Positions 7,794-15,841 of a DNA stretch of 45,690 nucleotides are shown here, in pieces. A program made the translations under genes and the position numbers. Source of the DNA: an uncultured Prevotellaceae bacterium (GTDB taxonomy: Bacteria; Bacteroidota; Bacteroidia; Bacteroidales; Bacteroidaceae); the NCBI GenBank assembly GCA_902774925.1, contig CACYKE010000057.1:1-45690 (forward strand), written 5' to 3'. The notes beneath the pieces are model-generated. The model did not search any database, was not told the origin of the DNA, and saw only the letters and a program-made list of their open reading frames with translations. Positions within the stretch are counted from its first letter, which is position 1. Each line of letters opens with the position of its first letter.

Positions 7794-9109
7794 ACCTCTT
7801 CTCCGAATAAGGTTGCACTTGTACTATTGACTATTTTCACACGTACCGTCTCCCCAATATGATGACTTCCCTTGTCGAAGACCACCATCTTGTTTTGTTC
7901 TGTACGTCCACAGAGTTGGCTTCGGCTACGCTTCGAGAAGCCTTCTACCAAGACATCAAACTCCTTACCCTCGTCCTTCTTGTTTTGTTGGGCGGAGATT
8001 TCTGTCTGCAGTGCGATGAGTTCGTTCAGCCTGCGAATCTTCTCTTCTTCAGGCACGTCGTCAGGCAGATGTTTCGAGGCGTAGGTTCCTGGACGCTCAG
8101 AATATTTGAACATAAAGGCCGAGTCATATCCCACCTCACGCATTAACGAGAGTGACAACTGATGGTCCTCTTCCGTCTCAGAATGGTAACCCACAAAGAT
8201 ATCCGTAGAGAGTCCGCAGTCAGGAATAATCCTGCGGATAGCTTCCACACGACCCATATACCATTCGCGGGTGTATTTGCGGTTCATCAGTTTCAGGATT
8301 CTGTCAGAACCGCTCTGTACTGGCAGGTGGATATGTTTGCAGACGTTTGGCATCTCGGCAATGACGCGCAATGTTTCGTCACTCATATCCTTCGGGTGAC
8401 TCGTAGTAAATCGGACGCGCATCTCTGGAGCCTCCTCAGCGACACGCCGCAAAAGTCCAGGAAAGTCTAGATTATCTTGACCGTCTGGATTTTCTAGACG
8501 ATAGCTGTTCACATTCTGCCCCAACAACGTCACCTCCTTAAATCCACGGTCTCTCAGGTCTCTCACCTCACGAAGGATGCTTTCCACGTCGCGGCTGCGC
8601 TCACGACCTCTGGTATAGGGCACAATGCAGTAATGGCAAAAATTGTTGCAGCCTCGCATAATGCTGACAAAACCACCAATCTTGGCACCATGCAAGCGCT
8701 GGGGAACAATGTCGCGATAGGTCTCACTCGTGCTAAGTTCAATATTAATGGCTTTATGGCCCGTCTCGGCCTGTGCTATCAAATCGGGCAGCGACAGATA
8801 GGCATCAGGACCAGCCACAAGGTCAGCATGGTGGTTCTGTAACAGGTCATCCTTCACACGCTCTGCCATACAGCCCAACACACCGATTATCAATGGACGC
8901 TTACGCTTGATGGCATCCAAAGCATCCAAACGGTGATAAATCTTCTGTTCGGCATTGTCGCGTACAGAACAGGTGTTCAGAAAGACAGCATCAGCCTCAT
9001 CCAACGACTCTGTTGCCTCATAACCTGCCATCTGCATCACAGAGGCAACCACCTCTGAGTCAGCAACGTTCATCTGACAACCGTATGTCTCAATATATAG
9101 TTTCTTCAT
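7790..9109 (-). CDS. miaB: tRNA-2-methylthio-N6-dimethylallyladenosine synthase MiaB
   Basis: A 439-aa radical SAM methylthiotransferase that converts i6A37 of tRNAs reading UNN codons to ms2i6A37. The UPF0004 domain begins YIETYGCQMNVADSE and keeps three iron-sulfur cysteines (GCQMN, NTCSVRDN, GVLGCMAE). The radical SAM motif is MRGCNNFCHYCIVPYTRGRE, and a TRAM domain ends the protein (GKEFDVLVEGFSKRS). The ATG at 9109 is used; upstream in-frame codons reach into the divergent promoter region and lack family similarity. It is the first gene of an operon with the MsbA-like exporter. Confidence 0.95.
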   Translation of the reverse strand: MKKLYIETYGCQMNVADSEVVASVMQMAGYEATESLDEADAVFLNTCSVRDNAEQKIYHRLDALDAIKRKRPLIIGVLGCMAERVKDDLLQNHHADLVAGPDAYLSLPDLIAQAETGHKAINIELSTSETYRDIVPQRLHGAKIGGFVSIMRGCNNFCHYCIVPYTRGRERSRDVESILREVRDLRDRGFKEVTLLGQNVNSYRLENPDGQDNLDFPGLLRRVAEEAPEMRVRFTTSHPKDMSDETLRVIAEMPNVCKHIHLPVQSGSDRILKLMNRKYTREWYMGRVEAIRRIIPDCGLSTDIFVGYHSETEEDHQLSLSLMREVGYDSAFMFKYSERPGTYASKHLPDDVPEEEKIRRLNELIALQTEISAQQNKKDEGKEFDVLVEGFSKRSRSQLCGRTEQNKMVVFDKGSHHIGETVRVKIVNSTSATLFGEEV

Positions 9110-9128
9110 ACTTTTTCGCTTTACGGCT

Positions 9129-9159
9129 GCAAAGTTACGACTTTTTTTCGTAACTTTGC
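9129..9159. promoter_or_regulatory. Face-to-face divergent -7 elements, miaB / DUF3737 gene
   Basis: GCAAAGTTACGA (9129-9140) and its inverted copy TCGTAACTTTGC (9148-9159) flank a 7-nt spacer. Read outward, each holds a TAACTTTG element: complement of 9130-9137 for miaB and 9151-9158 for the DUF3737 gene. The two promoters overlap, so RNA polymerase cannot occupy both at once. Confidence 0.75.
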
Positions 9160-9182
9160 ACCCAATAACAAAATAATAACAC

Positions 9183-10028
9183 ATGGACTTAATTAAAAAC
9201 AAGGAATTCGGTGGTGAGCGCCCCCTTTTCGCCACCCACGACCTGCGATTTGAGAATGTCACCATTACAGATGGTGAGAGTGGCATCAAACAATGCCAGA
9301 ATGTGGAGGCCAGCGAGTGCCGGTTCTATGGCAAGTATCCTTGGTGGCACGTCGATGGTGCCCTCATTGAGAATTGCTATTTCGCTGTGGGCTCGCGTTC
9401 GGCTATCTGGTACACCAACGACCTCGTGATGCGCCGCTGTCGTATCGACGGCCCTAAATTCTTCCGTGAGATGAACAACGTCACGCTAGAGGATGTCAAT
9501 ATCACCGATGCCGACGAAACGTTCTGGAAAGTCAATGGTCTGCGACTAAAGAATGTGACCTTGCATGGAGGTACGTATCCCTTTATGTTCTGCGAAAACG
9601 TCTTTGTCGACGGGCTCAACAGCGATTCCAAATACGTGTTCCAATATTGCAAGAATGTCGAGGTGCACAACGCCAGAATCCTGACGAAGGACTCTTTCTG
9701 GGAGTGTGAGAACATCACCGTTTACGACTCTGATTTGGACGGCGAGTATCTCGCTTGGCACTCGAAGAACGTCCGTCTAGTTAATTGTCATCTGACGGGC
9801 GAGCAGTTACTGTGTTACACCCAAAACCTCGTGCTCGAAAACTGCACCTTCGACAAGGCCTGCGACCGTGTGTTCGAGTATTCTACCGTTGAGGCCGACA
9901 TCCGCGGACATATCGAAAACATCAAGAATCCCACCAGCGGACATATCATTGCTGACAGCATCGGTTCCATCACCATCGACGAACACGTCCGCCAACCGAA
10001 CAATTGTGTGATTGAAATAAGAAAATGA
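9183..10028 (+). CDS. DUF3737 right-handed beta-helix protein
   Basis: A 281-aa protein recognised as DUF3737, a family predicted to form a right-handed parallel beta-helix. Repeated strand-turn units are visible: LRFENVTITDGESG, NVEASECRFYGKYPW, LVMRRCRIDGPKF, NVTLEDVNITDAD, LRLKNVTLHGG, NVEVHNARIL, NITVYDSDLDGEYL and NVRLVNCHLTGEQL. No signal peptide is seen, so it is probably cytoplasmic. Similar beta-helix folds occur in carbohydrate-acting proteins, but no catalytic residues can be assigned. The stop overlaps the aminotransferase start by 4 nt, so a joint role is likely. The function is unknown. Confidence 0.88.
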   Translation: MDLIKNKEFGGERPLFATHDLRFENVTITDGESGIKQCQNVEASECRFYGKYPWWHVDGALIENCYFAVGSRSAIWYTNDLVMRRCRIDGPKFFREMNNVTLEDVNITDADETFWKVNGLRLKNVTLHGGTYPFMFCENVFVDGLNSDSKYVFQYCKNVEVHNARILTKDSFWECENITVYDSDLDGEYLAWHSKNVRLVNCHLTGEQLLCYTQNLVLENCTFDKACDRVFEYSTVEADIRGHIENIKNPTSGHIIADSIGSITIDEHVRQPNNCVIEIRK

Positions 10029-11182
10029 AATATAATTTCGACGAAATCATAGACCGCAGAAACACAGGCTGCGTCAAGTGGGACGAAAGTCCTTCGCCCG
10101 ACGTTATTCCCCTGTGGGTGGCTGACATGGACTTCGCGGTGGCCCCTGCTATTCAGGAGGCCATCCTGCGTCGAGCCCAGCATCCCGTCTTTGGCTATAC
10201 CTACGTACAAGACGACTATTATGATGCTGTCATCTCGTGGTTCCAGCGTCGTCACCATTGGACCATCCAGCGCGAATGGATACAATATACCATTGGCGTC
10301 GTACCAGCAATGTCTGTTGCCATCAAGGCGCTGACAATGCCTGGCGAAAAGGTGCTCATCCTATCCCCCGACTACAACTGCTTCTTCTCCTCCGTTAAAA
10401 ACAACGGTTGCGAAGTCCTCGAAAGTGTGCTGCGATTCTGTCACAGCAATAACCGCTTCGAGGTCGACTGGCCATCCTTCGAGGCTTGCTGTGCCGACGA
10501 GAAAACGACCGTTTTCCTCCTGTGCAACCCCCACAACCCCACTGGTCGTGTCTGGACGCGTGAAGAACTGCAACGGATGGCTGATATCTGCCACAAACAC
10601 CACGTCCGCATCGTCTCCGACGAGATTCACTGCGAACTGGTGATGCCGGGCTATACGTTCTGCCCTATGGGAACCGTCGACCCTGACGCCATCACCCTCA
10701 ACTCACCTTCGAAATCGTTCAACATCGCAGGACTGATGATGGCAAACATCATCTGTCAGGATGCCGAAACCCGTCGTCGCCTAGATCGAGCCATCAATAT
10801 CAATGAGGTGTGCGACATCAATCCCTTTGCCCCTGAGGCTGTCAAGGCGGCTTACAACGAGAGTGAGGACTGGATCGACGCCCTCAACATCTACATCCAC
10901 GACAACTATCGAGCGCTCTGCGATTTCGTCGCAGAACACTTCCCCCTCTGGCGCGTCATGCCCCTCGAAGGCACCTACCTTGCTTGGGTCGACGTATCCA
11001 AAGTGTGCTGCGACTCAGTCGCAACCTACTGTGACCACATTCTCCGCGAGGCCCGCGTCTGGCTAAACCCAGGCACCATGTATGGCCCACAGTCCGGCGA
11101 AGGCTACCTACGTATCAACATAGCCTGCCCACGTTCACTATTGATGGAAGCATTAGAAAGAATTAAAAACATAAAGAAATGA
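10025..11182 (+). CDS. MalY/PatB-type PLP C-S lyase (aminotransferase class I/II fold)
   Basis: A 385-aa PLP enzyme of the MalY/PatB branch, whose members cleave cystathionine or cysteine conjugates with beta-elimination. Family marks are the N-terminal DRRNTGCVKWD and PLWVADMDF, FLLCNPHNPTGRVW near 160, SDEIHCEL near 200, and LNSPSKSFNIAGL near 230 with the PLP lysine. RINIACPRSLL carries the substrate-carboxylate arginine. It is coupled by 4-nt overlaps to the DUF3737 gene before it and the OPT transporter after it. A plausible reading is uptake of peptides or conjugates followed by C-S cleavage; this is inferred from gene order. Confidence 0.88.
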   Translation: MKYNFDEIIDRRNTGCVKWDESPSPDVIPLWVADMDFAVAPAIQEAILRRAQHPVFGYTYVQDDYYDAVISWFQRRHHWTIQREWIQYTIGVVPAMSVAIKALTMPGEKVLILSPDYNCFFSSVKNNGCEVLESVLRFCHSNNRFEVDWPSFEACCADEKTTVFLLCNPHNPTGRVWTREELQRMADICHKHHVRIVSDEIHCELVMPGYTFCPMGTVDPDAITLNSPSKSFNIAGLMMANIICQDAETRRRLDRAININEVCDINPFAPEAVKAAYNESEDWIDALNIYIHDNYRALCDFVAEHFPLWRVMPLEGTYLAWVDVSKVCCDSVATYCDHILREARVWLNPGTMYGPQSGEGYLRINIACPRSLLMEALERIKNIKK

Positions 11183-13098
11183 AAAAAAGTGAAGTCAATG
11201 CATGGTCAGTCACCTGGGGTGTACTCATGGCCGTTCTTTTCTCTGCAGCTGCTGCCTACCTCGGACTGAAGGTCGGACAGGTCTTTGAAGCTGCTATTCC
11301 TATTGCGATTATCGCCGTTGGCGTTTCTGCCGCTGCTAAGCGCTCGAACGCCCTCCGCGAAAACGTTATCATCCAGTCTATTGGTGCTTGTTCTGGTGCC
11401 GTCGTTGCTGGTGCCATCTTCACCTTACCTGCCATCTATATCCTGCAGGCGAAGTATCCAGAGATGAGCGCCGACTTCCTGAAGATTTTTATCGCTTCGC
11501 TACTCGGTGGTGTCTTGGGCATTTTGTTCCTCATTCCATTCCGTCGTTACTTCGTGGAAGCACCACAGGAACAATACCCCTTCCCTGAAGCCACAGCCAC
11601 CACACAAGTGCTAAAGAGCGGTGCTGCAGACGGCGACGAGGGAATCACCACTCCCGATGCGTCAGCGTCGGGTAGCTCTCAGGCTAAACCCCTGCTCATT
11701 GCCGGTATCGTCGGTGGTCTCTACGATTTCATCGTGGCCACTTTCGGCTGGTGGAACGAAAACGTCACCTCGCGGATGATTCCTTATGGCGACGACTTAG
11801 CCGAAAAGGCAAAATTGGTATTTAAGAACAACACTGGTGCCGCCGTCTTGGGTTTGGGTTACATCATCGGTTTCCGCTATGCTCTTATCATCACGCTGGG
11901 TTCGCTGTTCGTCTGGTGGCTCGTCGTACCAGGTATGGCACTGCTGTTCTCCGACACCGTGCTCAACGAGTGGAATCCTGCCATCACGACAGCCGTAGGT
12001 GAGATGTCGCCAGAGCAGATCTTTACTTCGTATGGTAAGTCCATCGGCATTGGTGCCATTGCGATGGCTGGCATTATCGGCATCATCAAGTCGTGGGGTG
12101 TCATCAAGAGTGCCGTAGGCTTGGCAACGAAAGCGACGGATGCCAGTGGGGAAACCGCTGGCCGCGATGATTTGCCTTTCCGCTTCATTGCCATTGCCGC
12201 CGTCGTCACCATCATCGTCACCTTCCTGTTCTTCTGGTTTGGCGTGATGGACGGCAACGTGCTCTTCGCCGCTGTGGCCATTATCCTCACAGCAGTCATC
12301 GCCTTCCTCTTCACCACCGTCGCTGCCAACGCCATCGCCATCGTGGGTTCGAATCCAGTGTCTGGTATGACACTGATGACGCTCATTCTGGCCTCCGTCG
12401 TGATGGTTGCTGTCGGACTGAAAGGCACAGGCGGAATGGTTGCCGCGCTCATCATGGGTGGCGTAGTCTGCACAGCACTCTCAATGGCGGGCTCATTCAT
12501 TACCGACCTGAAGATTGGTTACTGGTGTGGTACGCAACCTAAGAAGCAGGAAACTTGGAAATTCCTCGGCACACTGGTCAGTGCTGCCACCGTGGGTGGT
12601 GTGATGATGCTGTTGAACGAGACCTACGGCTTCGCTTCTGGCGCCCTTGCTGCCCCTCAGGCTAATGCGATGGCTGCCGTCATCGATCCCCTGATGAATG
12701 GTGTGGGAGCCCCTTGGCCACTCTATGCCCTCGGTGCTGTCATTGCCGTTGTGCTGACGTTGTGTAAGGTGCCGGCATTGGCCTTTGCACTAGGTATGTT
12801 CATCCCCATGGAACTGAACGTTCCCTTGGTTATTGGCGGTGCAATCAGCTGGTATGTCACCACACGTTCGAAGGACGAAGCAACGAATAAGGCTCGTGGC
12901 GAAAAGGGTAACCTCCTCGCTTCTGGTTTCATTGCTGGTGGTGCTTTGATGGGTGTTGTCAGTGCGTTGCTGCGTTTCGGCGGCATCTCGTTCGACTACA
13001 GCGCCTGGTGGGCTAATCCCCTCTCTGAGCTCTGTTCACTGGTAGCTTACATCCTGCTCATCATCTACTTCATCCGAGCCACGAAGGTAGCAAAATAA
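11179..13098 (+). CDS. OPT family oligopeptide transporter
   Basis: A 639-aa polytopic membrane protein of the OPT family, proton-coupled importers of oligopeptides or metal-siderophore complexes. It opens with TWGVLMAVLFSAAAAYLGLKVGQVFEAAIPIAI interrupted by polar residues typical of the family. Further marks are NVIIQSIGACSGAVVAGAIFTLPA, a re-entrant FPEATATTQVLKSG stretch, and a dozen or more hydrophobic helices. Its start overlaps the lyase stop by 4 nt, giving a three-gene coupled operon. It ends 3 nt from the end of convergent lpxH, with no terminator between. Confidence 0.92.
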   Translation: MKKSEVNAWSVTWGVLMAVLFSAAAAYLGLKVGQVFEAAIPIAIIAVGVSAAAKRSNALRENVIIQSIGACSGAVVAGAIFTLPAIYILQAKYPEMSADFLKIFIASLLGGVLGILFLIPFRRYFVEAPQEQYPFPEATATTQVLKSGAADGDEGITTPDASASGSSQAKPLLIAGIVGGLYDFIVATFGWWNENVTSRMIPYGDDLAEKAKLVFKNNTGAAVLGLGYIIGFRYALIITLGSLFVWWLVVPGMALLFSDTVLNEWNPAITTAVGEMSPEQIFTSYGKSIGIGAIAMAGIIGIIKSWGVIKSAVGLATKATDASGETAGRDDLPFRFIAIAAVVTIIVTFLFFWFGVMDGNVLFAAVAIILTAVIAFLFTTVAANAIAIVGSNPVSGMTLMTLILASVVMVAVGLKGTGGMVAALIMGGVVCTALSMAGSFITDLKIGYWCGTQPKKQETWKFLGTLVSAATVGGVMMLLNETYGFASGALAAPQANAMAAVIDPLMNGVGAPWPLYALGAVIAVVLTLCKVPALAFALGMFIPMELNVPLVIGGAISWYVTTRSKDEATNKARGEKGNLLASGFIAGGALMGVVSALLRFGGISFDYSAWWANPLSELCSLVAYILLIIYFIRATKVAK

Positions 13099-13101
13099 CC
13101 A

Positions 13102-13866
13102 TTACGGACGGCTCTCGCCCTCGACATACTCTTCGAGGAACATGTGCTCCCCGTCATACACGGCATAGGTAAACTGACTGATCCAGTCGCCTAAAATCAT
13201 CAGCCGCGTATGGCGGGCGAGTTTAATATCGAGCTCGATATGACGGTGCCCGAAGATGAAGTAGTCGATATTGGGATGCTCCTCAATATACTTCTTGGCA
13301 AAGAGCACAAGGTGTTCTTTGTCTTCGCCCATGTAGTGGATATCGTCCGTTTCCTTATGTTTGATATAACTATGCTTGGCCCAAGTGAGTCCAAAACTGA
13401 TACCCCAACGCGGATGAAGTCCCGAGAAGAGCCACTGGCAGAAACGGCTGTGGAATATGGCGCGAATCAGCTTGAACGACTTGTTCGGATCGCCCATGCC
13501 GTCGCCATGAGCCAGAAAGAACTCATGGCCGTAAATCTCAGTCGTTTCTTCCTTCTTATGCAGAATGACGCCACACTCCTTCTCCAGATATTCATAGGCC
13601 CAGATGTCGTGATTCCCCGTAAAGTAATGCACTTCGACACCCATGTCGGTCAGTTCCGACAACTTACCCAGAAAGCGGGTAAATCCCTTGGGAACAACAT
13701 ACTTGTACTCATACCAGAAATCAAACATATCGCCCAATAGATAGATGGCGGCAGCCTTCTCCTTGATACTGTCAAGGAAACGTACCAGTCGGCGCTCCTG
13801 CATACGCTGATGCGGAATGGCCAGCGAACCCAGATGGGCATCGGAAAGGAAATAGACGTTCTTCAT
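13102..13866 (-). CDS. lpxH: UDP-2,3-diacylglucosamine diphosphatase LpxH
   Basis: A 254-aa calcineurin-like metallophosphoesterase that makes lipid X in the lipid A pathway. The metal motifs are in family order: FLSDAHLGS near 6, LLGDMFDFWYEY near 43, FTGNHDIWAYE near 80, LAHGDGMGD near 117 and IFGHRHIEL near 195. The SDAHLG start and the length of about 250 fit LpxH better than the membrane enzyme LpxI. It is followed after a 7-nt repeat array by nothing else in its direction but is preceded by the SufT-type gene on the same strand. Confidence 0.87.
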   Translation of the reverse strand: MKNVYFLSDAHLGSLAIPHQRMQERRLVRFLDSIKEKAAAIYLLGDMFDFWYEYKYVVPKGFTRFLGKLSELTDMGVEVHYFTGNHDIWAYEYLEKECGVILHKKEETTEIYGHEFFLAHGDGMGDPNKSFKLIRAIFHSRFCQWLFSGLHPRWGISFGLTWAKHSYIKHKETDDIHYMGEDKEHLVLFAKKYIEEHPNIDYFIFGHRHIELDIKLARHTRLMILGDWISQFTYAVYDGEHMFLEEYVEGESRP

Positions 13867-13880
13867 ATTTTTGGCAGTTT

Positions 13881-13908
13881 GCTATAAGCTGTTAGCTTTT
13901 GGCTAATT
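13881..13908. repeat. 7-nt periodic array between sufT-type gene and lpxH
   Basis: Heptamers start at 13881, 13888, 13895 and 13902 (GCTATAA, GCTGTTA, GCTTTTG, GCTAATT). The array touches the SufT-type stop codon. A 19-nt stretch (13887-13905) is identical, on the opposite strand, to 33439-33457 inside the helicase gene. Confidence 0.75.
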
Positions 13909-14228
13909 TAATCGAAGCCAAGTTCGACGCGGGCTTCCTCGCTCATCATGCTCTGGTCCCACGCTGGTTCAAACACGAGGTTGACGGTCGCCGAGGTAAT
14001 ACCCTCGACACTCTCTACCTTCGTGCGCACATCTTCCAATATAAAGTCTGCTGCCGGACAGTTCGGTGCCGTGAATGTCATATCCATCACGACGCTGCTG
14101 TCGTCCTGCACATCTATCTTGTAAATCATCCCCAAGTCATAGATGTTGACAGGGATTTCTGGGTCGTAGACGGTTTTCAGCACGTCCACAATACGCTCCT
14201 CCAAATGGGTTTTTTCTAACTGTGTCAT
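13908..14228 (-). CDS. MIP18/DUF59 family protein, SufT-like
   Basis: A 106-aa single-domain protein of the DUF59 (FeS_assembly_P) family, linked to iron-sulfur cluster assembly. Family marks are LKTVYDPEIPVNIYDLGMIY, the conserved Asp-Pro-Glu at the start of the domain, and MTFTAPNCPAADFILEDV with the conserved Cys, then VNLVFEPAWD. It acts in the cytoplasm, probably as a cluster-transfer or targeting factor. No suf genes are adjacent. It has a -7 element at 14251-14258 and lies upstream of lpxH. Confidence 0.87.
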   Translation of the reverse strand: MTQLEKTHLEERIVDVLKTVYDPEIPVNIYDLGMIYKIDVQDDSSVVMDMTFTAPNCPAADFILEDVRTKVESVEGITSATVNLVFEPAWDQSMMSEEARVELGFD

Positions 14229-14250
14229 TTGTTTTTTCTGATTTATGGGG

Positions 14251-14279
14251 CAAAGTTACGAAAAAAAATTGTATCTTTG
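14251..14279. promoter_or_regulatory. Face-to-face divergent -7 elements, sufT-type gene / hemolysin III gene
   Basis: CAAAGTTA (14251-14258) read on the minus strand is TAACTTTG for the SufT-type gene. TATCTTTG (14272-14279) on the plus strand serves the hemolysin III-type gene. They are 13 nt apart and A-rich between, the same arrangement as at 9129-9159 and 19677-19735. Confidence 0.7.
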
Positions 14280-14306
14280 CACGCTGAAAGATAAAAAATC
14301 AACACG

Positions 14307-14957
14307 ATGGCCATTAAATATACCCATAAGGAAGAGCTTTGGAATGCGTGGAGCCATGCTGGAGGCATCGTCATGGGCGCTGCTTTCGGAGCGATATTCC
14401 TATGGATGGCATTCCGAGGAGAGAACCCCTGGGCACGTCTGGGCGTTTGTCTCTACCTCTTTGGCATGCTGGCAAGCTATGTCACCTCCACCGCCTATCA
14501 CACCCTGCTCCGACGCTCGAAATGGAAAGAACGCCTGCGCCATTGGGACCACGCTGCCATCTATTGGCACATTGCCGGTTCCTACTCTCCCCTAACGCTG
14601 GTGGCTTTGCGTACGCAGGGCTATTGGGGCTGGGGACTATTCATCTTCGTATGGACGTGTGCCATCGTCGGTACCGTCATCAGCTTCATCCGTCTCAAGG
14701 AACATTCCCATATCGAGACTTTTTGTTTCGTCGGCATGGGCTTGAGCGTCCTCGTGGCCTTCAAACCACTTATCGACTCCGTATCAACAGCCGCCTTCGT
14801 ATGGATTGTGGCCGAAGGCGTGTGTTACATTACCGGCGCCGTCTTCTATTCGTTCAACAAGCGCCGCTACATGCACTCCGTGTTCCATTTCTTCGTGCTC
14901 GCCGGTTCGCTATGCCACATCATCGCCGTCTGGGACGTACTGATGGAATATCTCTAA
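14307..14957 (+). CDS. Hemolysin III / PAQR-type integral membrane protein
   Basis: A 216-aa protein with about seven transmembrane helices of the hemolysin III (YqfA, PAQR superfamily) type. The superfamily's metal-site residues are present: WSHAGGIVMGAAFGA near the N-terminus, TSTAYHTLL near 65, WDHAAIYWHIAGSYSPL near 88 and HSVFHFFVLAGSLCHIIAVW at the end. Eukaryotic PAQR relatives act as ceramidases or receptors; a bacterial activity is not settled, and the name hemolysin is historical. It ends 8 nt from the convergent exported-protein gene. Confidence 0.88.
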   Translation: MAIKYTHKEELWNAWSHAGGIVMGAAFGAIFLWMAFRGENPWARLGVCLYLFGMLASYVTSTAYHTLLRRSKWKERLRHWDHAAIYWHIAGSYSPLTLVALRTQGYWGWGLFIFVWTCAIVGTVISFIRLKEHSHIETFCFVGMGLSVLVAFKPLIDSVSTAAFVWIVAEGVCYITGAVFYSFNKRRYMHSVFHFFVLAGSLCHIIAVWDVLMEYL

Positions 14958-14965
14958 TACACTTA

Positions 14966-15502
14966 TTAATCCCAGTTTCGGTTTCTGATGATGTCAAAGG
15001 CATTTATCAGTTCCATGCTCAGACGACCTGCGAAGCCACAGTCCATACTCATCGAACCCTTGATGATGTCATACACATCGTCTCTGCAGAAATAATAGCG
15101 TGTCTCGCCATCAGGGGTTTTCTCGAAGAAGAACTTCAGATTGCCTTTCTTGTCATACATGAACTCCTGATAATGCTCTCGGGCTGCCACATTGAACTTG
15201 CGCGTGATAAAGAACGGACGTTGAAAGGCCATCTCCGACTCTTCGTCGAAATCCAAGCGATGGTAATAGGTGATGACTTCCTTCGTCTGACCCGTGCCGC
15301 CCTCGTTAAAGTTACTGCTGAAGACGGTCTTGTTGGGCGGCAGCCCTTCGCGCTCCAGCTTGTCAAGGCCTTCCATTTCCTGCTTGGCCTCAGCATACAT
15401 CTTACGGATATCAGCCACGTCTTTCTTCATTTCAGGCGTTTTCTGGGCCTGAACGGTCATTGCTGCCAAGAGCAATGCAACGGTAAATAGGATATTCTTC
15501 AT
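14966..15502 (-). CDS. Small exported protein of unknown function
   Basis: A 178-aa protein starting MKNILFTVALLLAAMTVQAQK, a clear signal peptide cleaved after QA, so it is periplasmic or secreted. The mature part is charged and mixed alpha/beta, beginning with a helix rich in Lys and Glu (DIRKMYAEAKQEMEGLDKLE). It then has strand-like segments (ITYYHRLDF, FFITRKFNVA, EFMYDKKGNLKFFFE, TRYYFCRDDVY). I recognise no domain or active site. The start at 15502 is chosen because the signal peptide begins there; an ORF extension to 15562 overlaps the -7 element. Confidence 0.75.
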   Translation of the reverse strand: MKNILFTVALLLAAMTVQAQKTPEMKKDVADIRKMYAEAKQEMEGLDKLEREGLPPNKTVFSSNFNEGGTGQTKEVITYYHRLDFDEESEMAFQRPFFITRKFNVAAREHYQEFMYDKKGNLKFFFEKTPDGETRYYFCRDDVYDIIKGSMSMDCGFAGRLSMELINAFDIIRNRNWD

Positions 15503-15559
15503 TGCTATGTTATTTTTACTTGTTGACGAAATGTTGTCCGTTCTCGCGGTTTCCGGCCG

Positions 15560-15567
15560 CAAAATTA
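15560..15567 (-). promoter_or_regulatory. -7 element of the exported-protein gene
   Basis: CAAAATTA read on the minus strand is TAATTTTG, matching TAnnTTTG. It predicts a leader of about 50 nt before the ATG at 15502. Confidence 0.55.
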
Positions 15568-15610
15568 GCGAAAATTTGCGAAAACAGCAAGAAGTATAGA
15601 GAAAATTACT

Positions 15611-15654
15611 GTTGCGTACACCTTTTTAAGATGTTGCGCAGAGTGTTGCGCAGA
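15611..15654. promoter_or_regulatory. Three GTTGCG direct repeats upstream of the lacI-type gene
   Basis: GTTGCGTACA at 15611-15620, GTTGCGCAGA at 15633-15642 and GTTGCGCAGA at 15645-15654 are spaced 22 and 12 nt apart. They lie 40-80 nt upstream of the predicted -7 element, on about the same helical face for the first two turns. They may be operator or activator sites, perhaps for the LacI protein itself. The rest of 15568-15692 shows no gene. Confidence 0.4.
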
Positions 15655-15692
15655 AAATTGTAGAATTTCTTGGGCAATTGACAATATTACTC

Positions 15693-15700
15693 TACCTTTG
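15693..15700 (+). promoter_or_regulatory. -7 promoter element of the lacI-type gene
   Basis: TACCTTTG at 15693-15700, with TTG at 15670-15672 twenty nt upstream, fits the Bacteroidetes promoter. The predicted start near 15707 gives a long leader of about 135 nt before the ATG at 15842. Confidence 0.7.
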
Positions 15701-15743
15701 CACAGACCAACACAAAAATTTATATATTTTTAGTTGTACATAA

Positions 15744-15775
15744 GCCACCTGCTTGCGAAAGTCGGTGGTTTTTTT
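15744..15775 (+). terminator. Terminator-like hairpin in the leader of the lacI-type gene
   Basis: CCACC (15745-15749) pairs with GGTGG (15764-15768), with an inner CTT/AAG pairing around a GCGA loop, and is followed by seven T (15769-15775). This is a convincing intrinsic terminator, yet it lies between the promoter at 15693 and the start codon at 15842. It could end a small RNA of about 70 nt or act as an attenuator of the regulator gene. Confidence 0.65.
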
Positions 15776-15841
15776 AAAAATAACGATAGCATCATTTGGA
15801 TGTTAATATATAAATTAATATGGTATAAATATACAGACAGA

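Noticed and set aside
9110-9289. A 60-residue N-terminal extension of MiaB
   Set aside because: It crosses the divergent promoter region and has no family similarity; the protein clearly starts MKKLYIETYGCQMN.
15734-15841. A 36-residue N-terminal extension of the LacI protein
   Set aside because: It reads through the leader hairpin and T run and precedes the canonical helix-turn-helix start.
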